Assembly: GCA_950022655.1 (NCBI GenBank)
Contig: OX465584.1
Span: 56,843,789 to 56,907,788 of the forward strand
Origin: Alentia gelatinosa
Lineage: Eukaryota; Annelida; Polychaeta; Phyllodocida; Polynoidae
DNA: 64,000 nt
Reading direction: 5' to 3'
How positions within the stretch are numbered: the stretch's first letter is position 1; each line of letters starts with the position of its first letter. The notes beneath the pieces are model-generated. The model was given only the letters and a program-made list of their open reading frames with translations. It was not told where the DNA came from and made no database searches. A program made the position numbers and the translations under genes. This document shows positions 30,869 to 41,246 of the stretch, in pieces.

Positions 30869-31136
30869 GGCCCGGCGTCCACCTACTACGATATGGCTCC
30901 GATATGGTCTACGATGCACCTCCCGATAAAAAATCAAAATCGCGTCGGAAGGTCACCTAATATCGGGGCAGTTTCCATTAGACACCGAAAAAAACCCATA
31001 CAATGCATGGTGGATTGGCATGTCCAGACATATGTGTATGATTTTGAACCTTCACGATATGTCTCCGATATTTGCTTTTTGTATCGGTGCCATATCGGGA
31101 GGTCTAAATTTCAGTCTTGTAGGTGGATGCCAGGCC
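30869..31136 (+). mobile_element. MITE A copy 4 (TAA target duplication)
   Basis: TAA is on both sides (30866-30868 and 31137-31139). Ends are GGCCCGGCGTCCACCTACTA and TGTAGGTGGATGCCAGGCC. A few interior bases are missing near GGGGCAGTTTCCATTAGAC compared with 40171. Confidence 0.85.
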
Positions 31137-31188
31137 TAAACCTCCTTTCCGTTGGCCGGACGAAAAAGGCGGGGACTTTTTGAGTTAA
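31137..31188 (+). repeat. MITE D end fragment between A and E
   Basis: CTTTCCGTTGGCCGGACGAA and GGGGACTTTTTGAGTTA are the left end of D. A mirror image of the same piece lies beside MITE A at 12333-12381, so in both places an A insertion sits next to a D end. Confidence 0.55.
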
Positions 31189-31598
31189 GGGTGGCGTCCA
31201 CCAACCACGACAAGGCTATGACAAGCGCCAATAAGAAGGTTCCAATCGGCACTTGTCACAGCCTTGTCGTAAGGAGGGGGCCTTTACGACAGCGTTGTCG
31301 GGGAAGTGCACTCTCCACCAAAATTTCCTATCGTAGACCTCTGCGACATGCTCCCAACATGCCATGACACTCCACAATAAGGGTGCAGTCGTGGGGAAAA
31401 TCAAACATTCTCAATGTTGTCGTAGCCTTGTCGGAAGGCTCTCGACAAGCTTCCAATCGTGGCCTTGTTGTGGCCTTGTCGTAGACTCTTGTTGGGAACT
31501 GGGGTCCACCAACCATGACAAGGCCTCAAGTCGTAGGCCAATCGTGGACCTTGTCGGAAAGCCATTGTTGTAGCATTGTCGTGGTCAGTGGACGCCCC
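31189..31598. mobile_element. MITE E (CGACAAGG-rich)
   Basis: Ends are GGGTGGCGTCCACCAACCAC and GTGGTCAGTGGACGCCCC, preceded by TTAA. Many CCACGACAAGGC or GCCTTGTCGTGG words occur in both orientations. An internal GGGTCCACCAACCATGACAA at about 31501 repeats the left end, so part may be a tandem copy. The TIR core GGCGTCCACC is shared with MITE A. Confidence 0.65.
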
Positions 31599-31614
31599 GT
31601 TTCCCTGAATAGTC

Positions 31615-31967
31615 TGTCCCTGAAGAGCCTACAGATTGCTACTGAGTAGATTCCGAAAAGCCGTATTCTCCTAGGAGAACACGGGTTATTCGGCCACCTG
31701 ACAGGCATTACAGGAATTATTTCATATAAACAATGCATAGCGCTTGCATCAAATTTCTAGTTATTTACAAGATTTTTTTTCTAATAATTAGTAGAAAGGT
31801 GAGGAGTAAATACAAAACATTACCATGGTTTCGATCTGTGTGGCCGTATTCTCCTTGTAGTTGACACTATGCAATACTCCTCGGTATCGCTCAGAGTTTT
31901 ACTACGCGTCAACTACACGGAGAATACGGCCACTCAGATCCAAATTACGGGAATATTGTATATAAAT
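31615..31967 (+). mobile_element. CH3 composite, hairpin type c, left end truncated
   Basis: The module lacks its left inverted repeat but keeps GATTGCTACTGAGTAGATTC and ends AAAGGTGAGGAGTAAATAC. The hairpin feet are CATTACCATGGTTTCGATCT and AGATCCAAATTACGGGAATA. The inner arms are GTATTCTCCTTGTAGTTGAC and CGTCAACTACACGGAGAATA, and the apex is CTCCTCGGTATCGCTCAGAG. Confidence 0.75.
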
Positions 31968-32117
31968 GTCGGTATCAAATCGTCGGTGTTGGTGCAGTGT
32001 ATGCACTGTTTCTGCTTACTTTCCAGGTACACACAGATTTCCTGTGATAAATCCTTCGATGGTTGCCTTATTACATAATCTATACGAAAATAATCTGGGA
32101 GCATTCTCTGCAGGTCT

Positions 32118-32220
32118 CATTTCCATTCACCGATCTGACGCCGGTGTACCTAAAAATGTATCGGTGGACCACGACTGAAGATCGGTGCTTAATAATCGGC
32201 CGATGGAAACAGGCTATAAA
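32118..32220 (+). mobile_element. Short MITE D copy
   Basis: CATTTCCATTCACCGATCTG and TAATCGGCCGATGGAAACAG are inverted ends around the CGGTGGACCACGACTGAAGA core of the D right half. This short form equals the internal right module of the full D. Confidence 0.6.
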
Positions 32221-32334
32221 AATCTGTCCGATGTGAAATTGACTTTATGTCGGTATCAAAGAATCGGTCAGAGTACAGTTCATACCTTGTTTCTACTGCG
32301 TTTTCTGGGTCCATACTGATTTAATTTTTGCACT

Positions 32335-32748
32335 ATAACCTTTAGGATCACTTGTCGTAAGTTATAGTCCATTGTCCAGTATACTTCCTATTTCCCTTTA
32401 TATCAACTCTCACTTATCAACCTTTTCCCTGTATAGCATTACACAGTAGCCATTGCCTGCAGAAACATCCCTGGTAAAACAGGCACATCATTTCTTAAAT
32501 AGCAATGTCACGTGATTTATCACGTTATTTCAGTAATTTACCATGGTAACTGGGGATGTTTGTTGGACTAAATCAGAATCCCATATGGCCCTTATGCTTT
32601 GTCCCTAAATAATTTAAATTCAAACAATTATTTCTCTATTCATCGATTTTTGTATATATAAGTATCAATGATACCTCTATGATGTCTGGAGGCATCATGC
32701 TGCAGTAGCCAGGGGAATGCCTGGAGGCGTCATTCTGCAGTTAAAGGG
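32335..32748. mobile_element. P3, possible piggyBac-like element
   Basis: The right end is clear: GATGTCTGGAGGCATC, GAATGCCTGGAGGCGTC, then CAGTTAAAGGG followed by TTAA at 32749-32752. The palindromic GATGCC words tie it to P1. The left end is a guess at TATAACCTTTAGGATCAC. Confidence 0.45.
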
Positions 32749-32752
32749 TTAA

Positions 32753-34049
32753 CTAGTTTTATATTTGTCTTTGTGTCTGTCATACTCGTGACATCTATGT
32801 ATCATTTACACTTATAATTATAACTGATTTATCCATCATTTCCACAATATAACTTTATATTTTATTTGTATTTATCTTATATTAATTCATGTATCTACTA
32901 CTTCTTCCAAGACTTATCGTATTTTTTTCATTAAATCCGTTTGCCAAATTTTCTTATCTGTGAGGCTTACGTAGTTTATTTCAATTATTTCTCAGGTGGG
33001 AAATATTCTAAGAGGGAGGAATTATGAATCTTCACACAACCAATACTTCACAATACTTTTAATTTAATAGCTTGCGGCTACATTGTTTCATGATAAGTGT
33101 TTATACAGATCTAACATTAAACCTGATTGATTCAACATACCTTGACTGACTGCATTAGAAAATATGACGACATTCCCAAAGACAGCAAAACCATGAATAA
33201 TGTTGTAAAACATCAACAACATTTGAATGTACAAAGATCATTTGTTAAACGTCTTCATACTCCAATAAAAATATCTATTCCACGGAAATATATACCAATT
33301 TTTATTTACCTGAAAATCATTTTTGTAAGATAAAAATCTCTAATGGACTCTGATTTACATTTGTAATGAATTTCCTCATTGTGTATTATAAAAAAACATT
33401 GTTATATTTTCTAAACATAGCACTACTCGACAGCAACATGAATAAATCAGTGGCGAGTTGCACACTGCGTATGGAGCAGGCAACCTCGCACCCTGCACCC
33501 TCGAGAACAAACACAATCGCCCCTCATTGTGCGAGAACAATCGTACTCGGACAGTAATGACGTTGGCATTGATTGATATCATGATTGTCCCCACAAAAAT
33601 GAGACCAGCGGGGACTTGCATGAACCAAGCCTCATCGGCCACAACAGGCATGCGAGTCGGACCAAGACGTGAAAGAAAAAAGTCCAATTTTTATTGTGTG
33701 TTGGGACCAGCCTTAAATCCATTCCTCTTTATATGAACAGCTGATTATTGTGTCATGCTATGTTGGGGTGGCTGGGAGGAGGTATGGGGGGTTCAACAAT
33801 AGGCTGGCACATGCCAAAGCTGTACTGTGTAGCAGCCCGGCACCCGGTGGTAGGCGTGAGTGAGCACACTGCCATGCTCGAGCACCTCATGGTCGCCCGA
33901 GTTGAGCACACAGAACACGATCTCCTATTGTCTTCCAAGAAAATCAGAAGATTAATCAAAGATTTGGTCCGTGGTTCGTGTCTCTGTGTCTATATATTTC
34001 TGATATAGTCATTCTGACTCCTACAGTTTAGCACTTGAGAATCCAGGGC
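32753..34049. other. Unclassified, repeat-poor
   Basis: AT-rich to 33420, then mixed. GAACAATCGTACTCGGACAG and GCATTGATTGATATCATGAT near 33540-33585 look like SOX and PBX/homeodomain-type words. There is no coding domain. Confidence 0.35.
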
Positions 34050-34140
34050 GCATTTGACAATCTAGGATCATTCATGAAGACCCTTTTCTGTACATCGTAC
34101 AAGGGTCATTGTTTAATGATATTTAAGTCTCTAGGACTGA
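34050..34140 (+). mobile_element. F element fragment
   Basis: TTTGACAATCTAGGATCATT, GAAGACCCTTTTCTGTAC and CAAGGGTCATTGTTTAATG match the left part of F. The right end is missing. Confidence 0.6.
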
Positions 34141-34374
34141 GTCAATCAGAGCTATGTGACGAGAAAGACTCAGCTATATGTAATGAGGAAGACTGACTCA
34201 ATTAAGGTCTATAAACAAATATAATTTCCGTTGTGATACTAGGTAAGCTATTATACTGAAACTGACTTACTGTCCCCACCCGTCAAAAAATACCCAGTAA
34301 CATTATTGATCGGATACATCCCGACACCGCAGATATACAGTTGATTCCACTGTGATAGCTCTATGAATTAATCC

Positions 34375-34512
34375 TTTGAGTTGTTCATTGATATATTTTG
34401 TAAGATATAATCTCAGATAAGATACAAGATATAATGTGAGATACAATGTGAGTGGCTCTGTGAGCTGCTCTGCGAGATATATTGTGATGTATAGTGTGAG
34501 ATATATTGTGAG
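34375..34512. repeat. TGTGAGATATA satellite, block 1
   Basis: Repeats of about 12-15 bp with the word TGTGAGATATA and the longer variant GTGAGCTGCTCTG. The block is continued at 34985-35425, on the other side of a CH3 element. Confidence 0.75.
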
Positions 34513-34978
34513 ATATATACACAATATTGACTGGTTTTGGATACAAGTAGTCGTATGCTCTGAGGAATCAACTCTGTGCAATAGCCTCAAATGCGCTCGG
34601 ATATTACTACGCATCAACTCCTCGAACCATACAACCGCTTGCATCTGAACCAGTCTATATTGTACTTGTTATCCACCTTTTCCTGACAAGATGCGAACCA
34701 ATATTTGTTCATTTAGGTGCGCACTATTTTTTCATATGCACCATTTTTTCCGTATGCGCCATGCGGAGCATACAATATATCTGTATACTCCAGGTATTGT
34801 GATACACACTTCCTATGTGTTTCTTATGGACACAATATATATCTGTATGTTTCAGGTATGGTGATACACACTCCCTATGTGTTTTCTATGGACACTGTAT
34901 ATATCTGTATGCTTCAGGTTTGGTGATACACACTCCCTATGTGTTTTCTATGGACTTTTTATATTAGGTGGATGAAGA
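34513..34978 (-). mobile_element. CH3 composite type b, reverse, with an internal 60-bp repeat
   Basis: The hairpin (34513-34660) has feet CAATATTGACTGGTTTTGGA and CATCTGAACCAGTCTATATT. The module follows from GTTATCCACCTTTTCCTGAC to TTAGGTGGATGAAGAAA. Three copies of a unit of about 60 bp (GTATGGTGATACACACTCCC then ATGTGTTTTCTATGGACAC) lie at 34780-34955. The element separates two blocks of the same satellite, so it probably inserted into it. Confidence 0.75.
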
Positions 34979-34984
34979 AATGTA

Positions 34985-35425
34985 AGTTGCACTGTGAGTT
35001 GCTCTGTGAGATATGATGTGATATCATGTGAGATATAATGTGAGATATAATGCGAACTATCATGTGATATACCATGTAAGAAATAATGTGAGATATTATA
35101 TGAGATATTATGTGAGATATGATGAAAGATATCATGTGAAATAAAATATGAGATTTAATATAAATTACACTGTGAGTTGCTCTGTGAGATATTATGTGAG
35201 ATATGGTGTGAGATTTAATATGAGATATGATGTGAGATATAATGCGATATATCATGTAAGATATCATGTGATATATCATGTGAGATATCATGTGAGATAT
35301 CATGTGAGATTTAATATGAGTTGCACTGTGAGCTGCTCTGTGAGATATAATATGAAATATGATGTGAGATTTAATATGAGATATCATGTGAGATTTAATA
35401 TGAGTTACACTGTGAGCTGCTCGCG
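34985..35425. repeat. TGTGAGATATA satellite, block 2
   Basis: About 30 degenerate units of GTGAGATAT(C/A)ATGT. Higher-order repeats show as GTTGCACTGTGAGTTGCTCT and its variants at 34985, 35164, 35320 and 35402, spaced 80-180 bp apart. The long open frames on both strands are products of the repeat. Confidence 0.8.
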
Positions 35426-35899
35426 CATACACTGCCACCATCCAGGTCACCAGCGCGCTAACATAGGTTCTTATAATACAACCCAAACTTACAGGCACCA
35501 ACACACTCATTCCACACAGTCTAATTCCTCCACTTGTACCCGCCTGACCCTTGGGAACAGAACCAGGCTAGATGAGAGGGATCGTCATGGGGTGTGGTAA
35601 GGAGGGGGTGGGTGAGCTGAGCCTAGGGCAGGTCGGATTAGGGGAAGGCTGCGTGGAGGTCACCATGAGTGGGTCTATTAACAATTGACCAATTGATTTG
35701 GGACTTCCTGGGATTTTCTGCCCGTCTTCATGGGGTGGTGTGTTGCTCCTGTTAACCTACATATGGGTGTCCTTAACCCTTGGCTCCCCACACCCATTAT
35801 CCTGAACGTGGTAATCCCCCCCCCCCCCCCTGTTCATCGTCCGCTAAATACCTTCATTTACCTCAATCTACAGCGACCCTTCACAGTCCACAACCCAGC
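35426..35899. other. Unclassified, with a poly-C run
   Basis: A run of 13 C is near 35818. No gene is seen. Confidence 0.4.
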
Positions 35900-36412
35900 A
35901 GGGGCCTGTTTAATAATCTAGGCTCGTACATGAAGACCCTTTTCTGTACCTTCTACAAGGGTTATTTTTTAATCATTTTAAATTTGTTCGCTAAGGCCTA
36001 GCGTCCACTTACTGCGATAGAAATTTAGACCTACCGATATGGCACCGATACAAAAAGCAAATATCGGAGACTTATCGGAAAGTGCAAAATCGTAGACATC
36101 TGTCTAGACATACCAATTCACCATGCATTGTCAGGGTTAGACCCCCATTTTTCATTGGTGCCTAATCGCAGGTTAACTGCCCCGATATTAGGTGACCTTC
36201 CGACGCGATTTTGATTTTGTATCGGACGGTGCATCGTAGACCATATCGGAGCCATATCGTAGTAGGTGGACGCCAGGCTTAAGACAGACTTAGCCATCCA
36301 TAAGATCATCCGTCAGTGTTGAATAAAGTTGACCCACATCGTCCCTGTGTCTCCCTGGCATACAGAAAAGGTTCCACATGTACGATCCTGGATTATTAAA
36401 CGGGCCCAAGTT
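35900..36412 (+). mobile_element. F element copy with MITE A inserted
   Basis: GGGCCTGTTTAATAATCTAG and GATTATTAAACGGGCCC ends, with GACCCTTTTCTGTACCTTC, CATCCATAAGATCATCC and AAAGTTGACCCACATCGTCC inside. The A element at 35995-36279 splits it. Confidence 0.75.
35995..36279 (-). mobile_element. MITE A copy 5, nested in F (TAA duplication)
   Basis: TAA at 35992-35994 and 36280-36282. Ends are GGCCTAGCGTCCACTTACTG and GTAGTAGGTGGACGCCAGGCT. Orientation is opposite to most other A copies. Confidence 0.82.
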
Positions 36413-36790
36413 TTTTCCCCCTGTCACTGCCTATAGACATTCTCCTAAAACCCTGCAAATAGAAACCGGAAGTGGTACTTACATCGTCGTTCCGCCGCCG
36501 CTCGGTAGGTGTCGCTGAGGGTGGTAACGAGGGACGCGCGGCGGACGCTGACCTCCGCGCGCGCGTTCTCAGAGACGCCCGACGGACGCTGTGTGACGCC
36601 TGTAGCTGGTGACGCTAACTAAGCGTCTCCGGCCCCGCGCGGTGGGCGCCTGGCGCTTGTGTCGTATCAGTGACTGGAGGTGGTGGTAGGCGTGTGGCGA
36701 GTGGTGGTGAAGTGCACCGGACAATGGTCTGGAGTGGACGGCGGGCGGTGGGAGGAGGAGGGAGGTGGGCAGCAATAAGAAAGATACTGA
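36413..36790. promoter_or_regulatory. CpG-rich segment
   Basis: CG dinucleotides are dense from 36480 to 36660 (for example GACGCGCGGCGGACGCTGAC and CTCCGCGCGCGCG). It looks like an unmethylated CpG island. No strong core promoter motif or domain-bearing open frame is visible. Confidence 0.35.
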
Positions 36791-36794
36791 AGGC

Positions 36795-37460
36795 CAATGG
36801 AGAGGGTGATGGGTAATGGGTAATGGGCAGTTGGTTGGCAATGGGTGATGGGCAGTTGGCAATGGGTGTTGGGCAGTTGACAATGGGTGTTGGGCAGTTG
36901 GCAATGGGTGTTGGGCAGTTGGTAATGGGTGTTGGGCAGTTGGCAATGGGTGTTGGGCAGTTGGCAATGGGTGTTGGGCAGTTGGTAATGGGTGGTGGGC
37001 AGTTGGAAACGGGTGGTAGGCAGTTGGCAATGGGTGTTGGGCAGTTGGCAATGGGTGGTGGGCAGTTGGTAATGGGTGATGGGCAGCTGGCAATGGGTGC
37101 TGGGCAGTTGGTTGGCAATTGGTAAGTAAGTAATGGGCAGTAATGGGCAGTTAGTGAATGGTAGTAGCCAGTGATGGGAGTTAGGCAGTTCGTAGTAGTT
37201 AATGGGCAGTCAGTGATGGGCAGTTGCGATGGGTGTTGGGCAGTTGGCGAGAGGCAGTAATTGATAAGTTATGGGCAGTTAGTGAATGGTGATAGCCAGT
37301 GATTGGCGATGGGCAGTTGATGATGGGCAATGGGCAGTCAGCGATAGGTGATGGGCAGTCAGTGAAAAATGGTGGGCAGTCAATGAAGGGCAGGTGGTGA
37401 TAGGGAATGGGCAGTCAGTAATAGGGGAGGGGCAGTCAGTGAAGGGCGGGTGATGGCCAC
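36795..37460. repeat. 21-bp minisatellite GGGCAGTTGGCAATGGGTGTT
   Basis: About 12 good units lie at 36820-37110. They grade into shorter GGGCAGT-CAGTGA units to 37460. Related units (GGTGGGCGGACAGTGGTGGG) trail on to 37680. The long proline- or glycine-rich open frames are repeat translation only. Confidence 0.85.
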
Positions 37461-38323
37461 TGATGGGTGATGGGCAGCAAGCTCCTTTGCGTACTCCTTG
37501 GAGGTATTGAAGGTTGCCAGGTAGATAATCCAAGTGTACAGAAGACTCTGGATACCACAGATGCGCAGGAGGTGAGAGACCTACGACCTTAACGGCAGGC
37601 AGGAGGACACAGAATCACTGAGATCTGAGCGGTGGGTGGTGGCGGGAAACGGTGGGCGGACAGTGGTGGGCAGTGGGCGGTCGTTCCTGAGCAAGAGGAG
37701 GCACCCAGATGTGGTCAATCAAGGGATGGGTGACAATGGCTCCAAGCACAGACAATCAAAGCCGCCGCCAATCCTTGGGCAACAGGCTGCACGTCTACAC
37801 CACGGGGAGGAGAGTGGACGACGGTGCCACGACGCTTATCCCCCCTCCCTCCCTCCCTCCCACCCTCCCGCCCGCCCGCCCGCCCGTCCGCCCGGAGCGC
37901 GCCGACGTAGCGTGTCAATTACACATTTGCATGCGGCCATTGTCGGCGTCGCCCCGCGCCTCAATCAGCGACCTTGGGCGTGCGGCGGCTACAATGTTCC
38001 TGAATTACCGTCTGCGTCTTTTTGTGAGCGACACACAGACAGACACACACACTGACAGCCCACAGACACACGCACACCTACACACACACACACACACGTA
38101 CAGCCCACAGAGACGCCGATACCGCGCGTCCCCCGTGCGTCTCAGGCCGCAACCAGCGTCTTGCCAGCGTCTCACCTCACGCGCACGCGCACGCATGCGC
38201 ACACACGCACTTCCGGAGGACGTGGAGATGGTGAGATGAAGGGTTTGGTAGATGCTGTTTATTATCATATAGGAATGAATGAAGGATATGTAGGTATGTA
38301 CAATGTATATATATATACACAGA
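37461..38323. repeat. Microsatellites: (CCCT)n, (CCCG)n, (CA)n
   Basis: CCCTCCCTCCCTCC is at 37846-37867, CCGCCCGCCCGCCCG at 37868-37895, and ACACAC runs at 38030-38098. A GC-rich stretch of GCGCACGCGCACGC is at 38178-38200. It is CpG-rich overall, with no supported gene. Confidence 0.6.
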
Positions 38324-38490
38324 TTTATCTCACCCCTGGTATTTTTCCCCATAGACTTAATAGACTTTTCCCCCATAGACTTAACATTGGGAGCTCGTAC
38401 CCAACGCCCATGGAGTATTTAGAAAAAATTCTCAAAACTCGATGGGATATTAGCTGTACACTTTCATAGGTATACTCTATAGTGTCCATA
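38324..38490 (+). mobile_element. CH1 element, hairpin mostly deleted
   Basis: TTTATCTCACCCCTGGTATT, a duplicated CCCCATAGACTTAA word and GGGAGCTCGTACCCAACGCC are present. The sequence then jumps to AAAACTCGATGGGATATTAG and ends CTTTCATAGGTATACTC. The right inverted repeat and left hairpin arm are lost. Confidence 0.7.
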
Positions 38491-38964
38491 TATATGCACA
38501 CAATTTGTGGTTATACCTTTGTTTGCTCTCTCTCTAAATGAATTAGGATACCTTTCATAAAGGGTACCCCATTTCTGGGGGGGAAATTCATTTGTAAATA
38601 TATATATATATTTGTGTAGGCCTACATATATATTGTCGTATCACATCTACCATCTCGTGGCATGATAAGAGAACATGAAATTGATTAAAGCTAATGCCTT
38701 TTCCCTCATGGGTAGGCATTTATTGTTACGATAAGCTAATAAAAGCAATACGTATTAGCGCGATAAAAACAAACCGTTTTTCTAAATGTCAATCTACTGT
38801 CTTTTGACTTTGTGTAGATTATGATAACTTTCATAACTGAAGTACCTGTCATAAATGTCATTCTCCTTATGGTATGCCCGCTTATGCTGAGTGAGAGAAG
38901 GGTGTCCATGATACCCTAATAATACAGATATATGAATATCCAAGGGAACTGATCTGGGGGGTAA
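38491..38964. other. No gene recognised; short (AT) run
   Basis: A short TATATATATATAT lies near 38597. Nothing further can be supported. Confidence 0.35.
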
Positions 38965-39382
38965 GGCCCGGCGTCCACCTTCTATGATAGAAATTTAAAC
39001 CTCCCGATATGGCACCGATACAAAATGTCAAAATCGGTGCCATATCGGGAAGGTGCAAAATCGTAGACATGAGTCTAGACAGGCCAATCCACCACGCATT
39101 GTATGGGGTTATTTTAGGTGCCTAACCGCAATACGATATGGCTCCGATATGGTCTACGATGCACCTGCCGATACAAAATCAAAATCGCGTCGGAATGTCG
39201 CATAATATTGGGGCAGTTGACCACGTTTCTGCGATTAGGCACCGAAATAAACCCATACAATGCATGGTGAATTGGCATGTCTAGTATTTTGCACCTTCCC
39301 GATATGTCACCGATTTTGATATTTTGTATCGGTGCCATATCGGGAAGTCTAAATTCCTATCGTAGTAGGTGGACGCCGGGCC
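38965..39382. mobile_element. MITE A copy 6, inverted partial dimer
   Basis: The first 165 bp are the reverse complement of the right half of A (CCTCCCGATATGGCACCGAT, CGGTGCCATATCGGGAAGG). At about 39130 this joins a forward A that lacks only its left 18 bp (ATACGATATGGCTCCGATAT onward) and ends TAGGTGGACGCCGGGCC. Both ends are therefore right ends of A. Flanks are TAA and TTA. Confidence 0.8.
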
Positions 39383-40170
39383 TTACGCGACGTTTCCACC
39401 TGCTGATAATGACCACCAATTATGGCATTTCCACCGCTGACCAATTATGCGACACATTTAGTGCAATAATCGTCAAGTGGAAATAGCAATGGTCAACTAT
39501 TTTCCTCCCCTGCCTTATGCATTACGGCACCATCGACCGACTTCTGCATCCAGCAATGAAATCAAAACCCATTGAATTAATCAGTGATGCTCTGCATTTT
39601 ACTACCAAAAGTCGGTGAGCATCCACCACATTTTAGCAGTGTAGGTCACCGATTATGTACCACTGACCTTTCACAAAGAGAAACACCGAAAATTATTGGC
39701 GGTATAGTATTGGTACTTTACACGGGTGATCGTTGTATATAATTTTCAATGTTATTTCTTAGGCTAAACTAGGCTCCAATCCCCCTCTCCTGGATTCCTA
39801 GATCAGTCAAACTGCCACATACTTTATCGTAATTTTGTTTAATTAACTTAAATATGAATGTCCATAATCAAAGACTTGAGCAAGTTCAAGGCTAAAATTG
39901 TACCAGGGGTGAGATAACGTGTTATAGCAATGACTCTTAGAGCAGCTCTCACCTGCTCTTAATATGGGTCTTAAAGAGGCACTGTCACTAACTACACATC
40001 ATTCCTCGTGTAATCGTCGATGCATATCACGTACCATTATCTACCTTTGATTTTGATTCCTCTGACCAAAGTAAATGGCGGCCAACATATCATTTCACGC
40101 AACTGATGTTCTCAACAACGTTGAATGTTGGTTTTATAACGTGCCTGCAAGCCCTAAATAAATTGCCTAA
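39383..40170. other. Unclassified; possible distant D relic and a palindrome motif
   Basis: GACGTTTCCACCTGCTGATA, GGCACCATCGACCGACTTC and AAAGTCGGTGAGCATCCACC at 39386-39630 resemble D words in rearranged order. The palindrome-bearing motif is at 39860-39886. TACCAGGGGTGAGATAACG at 39901-39919 is a CH1 end. AAATGGCGGCC is at 40075-40085. Confidence 0.4.
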
Positions 40171-40452
40171 GGCCCGGTGTCCACCTACTACGATATGGCT
40201 CCGATATGCCCTACGATGCACCTCCCGATACAAAATCAAAATCACGTCGGAAGGTCACCTAATATCGGGGCAGTTGGCCACGTTTCTGCGATTAGACACC
40301 GATAAAACCCCCATACAATGCGTGGTGGATTGGCATGTCTACACATATGTCTACGATTTTGCACCTTCCCGATATGGCACCGATTTTGACATTTTGTATC
40401 GGTGCCATATCGGGAGGTCTACGATTCTATCGTAGTAGGTGGACGCCGGGCC
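40171..40452 (+). mobile_element. MITE A copy 7 (TAA target duplication)
   Basis: TAA at 40168-40170 and 40453-40455. This is a well-preserved 282-bp copy. The right half has the 17-bp-stem hairpin CCCGATATGGCACCGAT with ATCGGTGCCATATCGGG, loop TTTGACATTTTGT. Confidence 0.87.
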
Positions 40453-40853
40453 TAAAGTTTAGAGTGCACAGAGGTTTTCAGCGGGCTTCCAGAAAACTAT
40501 CCCTTCATTATCTGCGTGCTATTCACTGTGATAGTGGGAAAGGAGCAGGATGCCAGTGTCTCAGGGACTAAGAGGAGTACCCAGCTGACCATGACCAATC
40601 ACTCAATACCAAAATAGCTCAAGACCCACTGGTGCTGCATATGTTTGGATCCTAAACTCAGGCAGTTGCAAAAATGGCAAGTTGACTGGGTGCAAGTGGG
40701 TTACAGAAAGCTATCCATATACTAAATGTAAACCAAACCTTTTAATTATCAGAAATGAAAATCACAAAAAAACAGACACAGTAATTTTTTATAAAGGTGG
40801 TATTATTAAACCAAGTAGTACAGGTAGTATTGTTTATTGGAGTATCAATTTTA
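40453..40853. other. Unclassified
   Basis: A short frame at 40682-40873 has no recognised domain. It may be part of the element that owns the hammerhead-like motif at 40854. Confidence 0.35.
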
Positions 40854-40896
40854 GATTCACGACGTTTCGCTAGTATCTATCTAGCTTCATCAGGTG
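40854..40896 (-). ncRNA. Hammerhead-ribozyme-like motif (Penelope-like element relic?)
   Basis: On the minus strand the order is CTGATGA (40893-40887), a 5-bp stem GCTAG/CTAGC with a 7-nt loop, GAAAC (40868-40864) and GTCGTG. CTGATGA, stem II and GAAA form the conserved hammerhead core. Minimal hammerheads with this layout are known in the terminal repeats of Penelope-like retroelements (family knowledge). Stem III and the cleavage triplet are not clearly formed here, so activity is uncertain. Confidence 0.5.
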
Positions 40897-40948
40897 ATTT
40901 TAATTATCATTCATTTATGATTGCACGCTAATTTTTCTATTAGTATAT

Positions 40949-41155
40949 TCTCCTACAAGGAAGTTCTACTGAGCAACTGGGTCGAGTCATTAACATAGGT
41001 AGATCTGAACTAGTAGCAAGTATCGAGAGACCTAATTTTTTTATTAGTTTATTACCCTTTCTCCTACAAGGAAGTTCTTCCGGGTAACTTGGTCGAGTCA
41101 TAAACATAGGTAGATCTGAACTAGTAACGAGTATCGAGAGACCTAATCTTAGGAG
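40949..41155. repeat. Direct repeat of about 100 bp, two copies
   Basis: CTCCTACAAGGAAGTTCT, GGTCGAGTCAT, AACATAGGTAGATCTGAACT and GTATCGAGAGACCTAAT occur at 40949-41037 and again at 41060-41155, about 110 bp apart. They lie between the hammerhead-like motif and a LINE fragment. Confidence 0.75.
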
Positions 41156-41246
41156 TAGTAGAGGGGGTTATGATGAACGTATCTGGGGGAAGATGAGTAT
41201 GGAGGATGTAAATGGATGAGTTACTGGACACCACCATGTTTTCAAA

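Noticed and set aside
34959..35600. Open frames of 183 and 150 codons on opposite strands
   Set aside because: Both result from the TGTGAGATATA satellite, whose unit lacks stops in several frames.
36569..37125. Proline-rich and glycine-rich frames of 167-174 codons
   Set aside because: A 21-bp repeat unit (7 codons) keeps frames open on both strands; there is no start context or domain.
37636..38239. Frames of 139 and 176 codons in GC-rich DNA
   Set aside because: They cover CCCT, CCCG and CA microsatellites and show no conserved domain.
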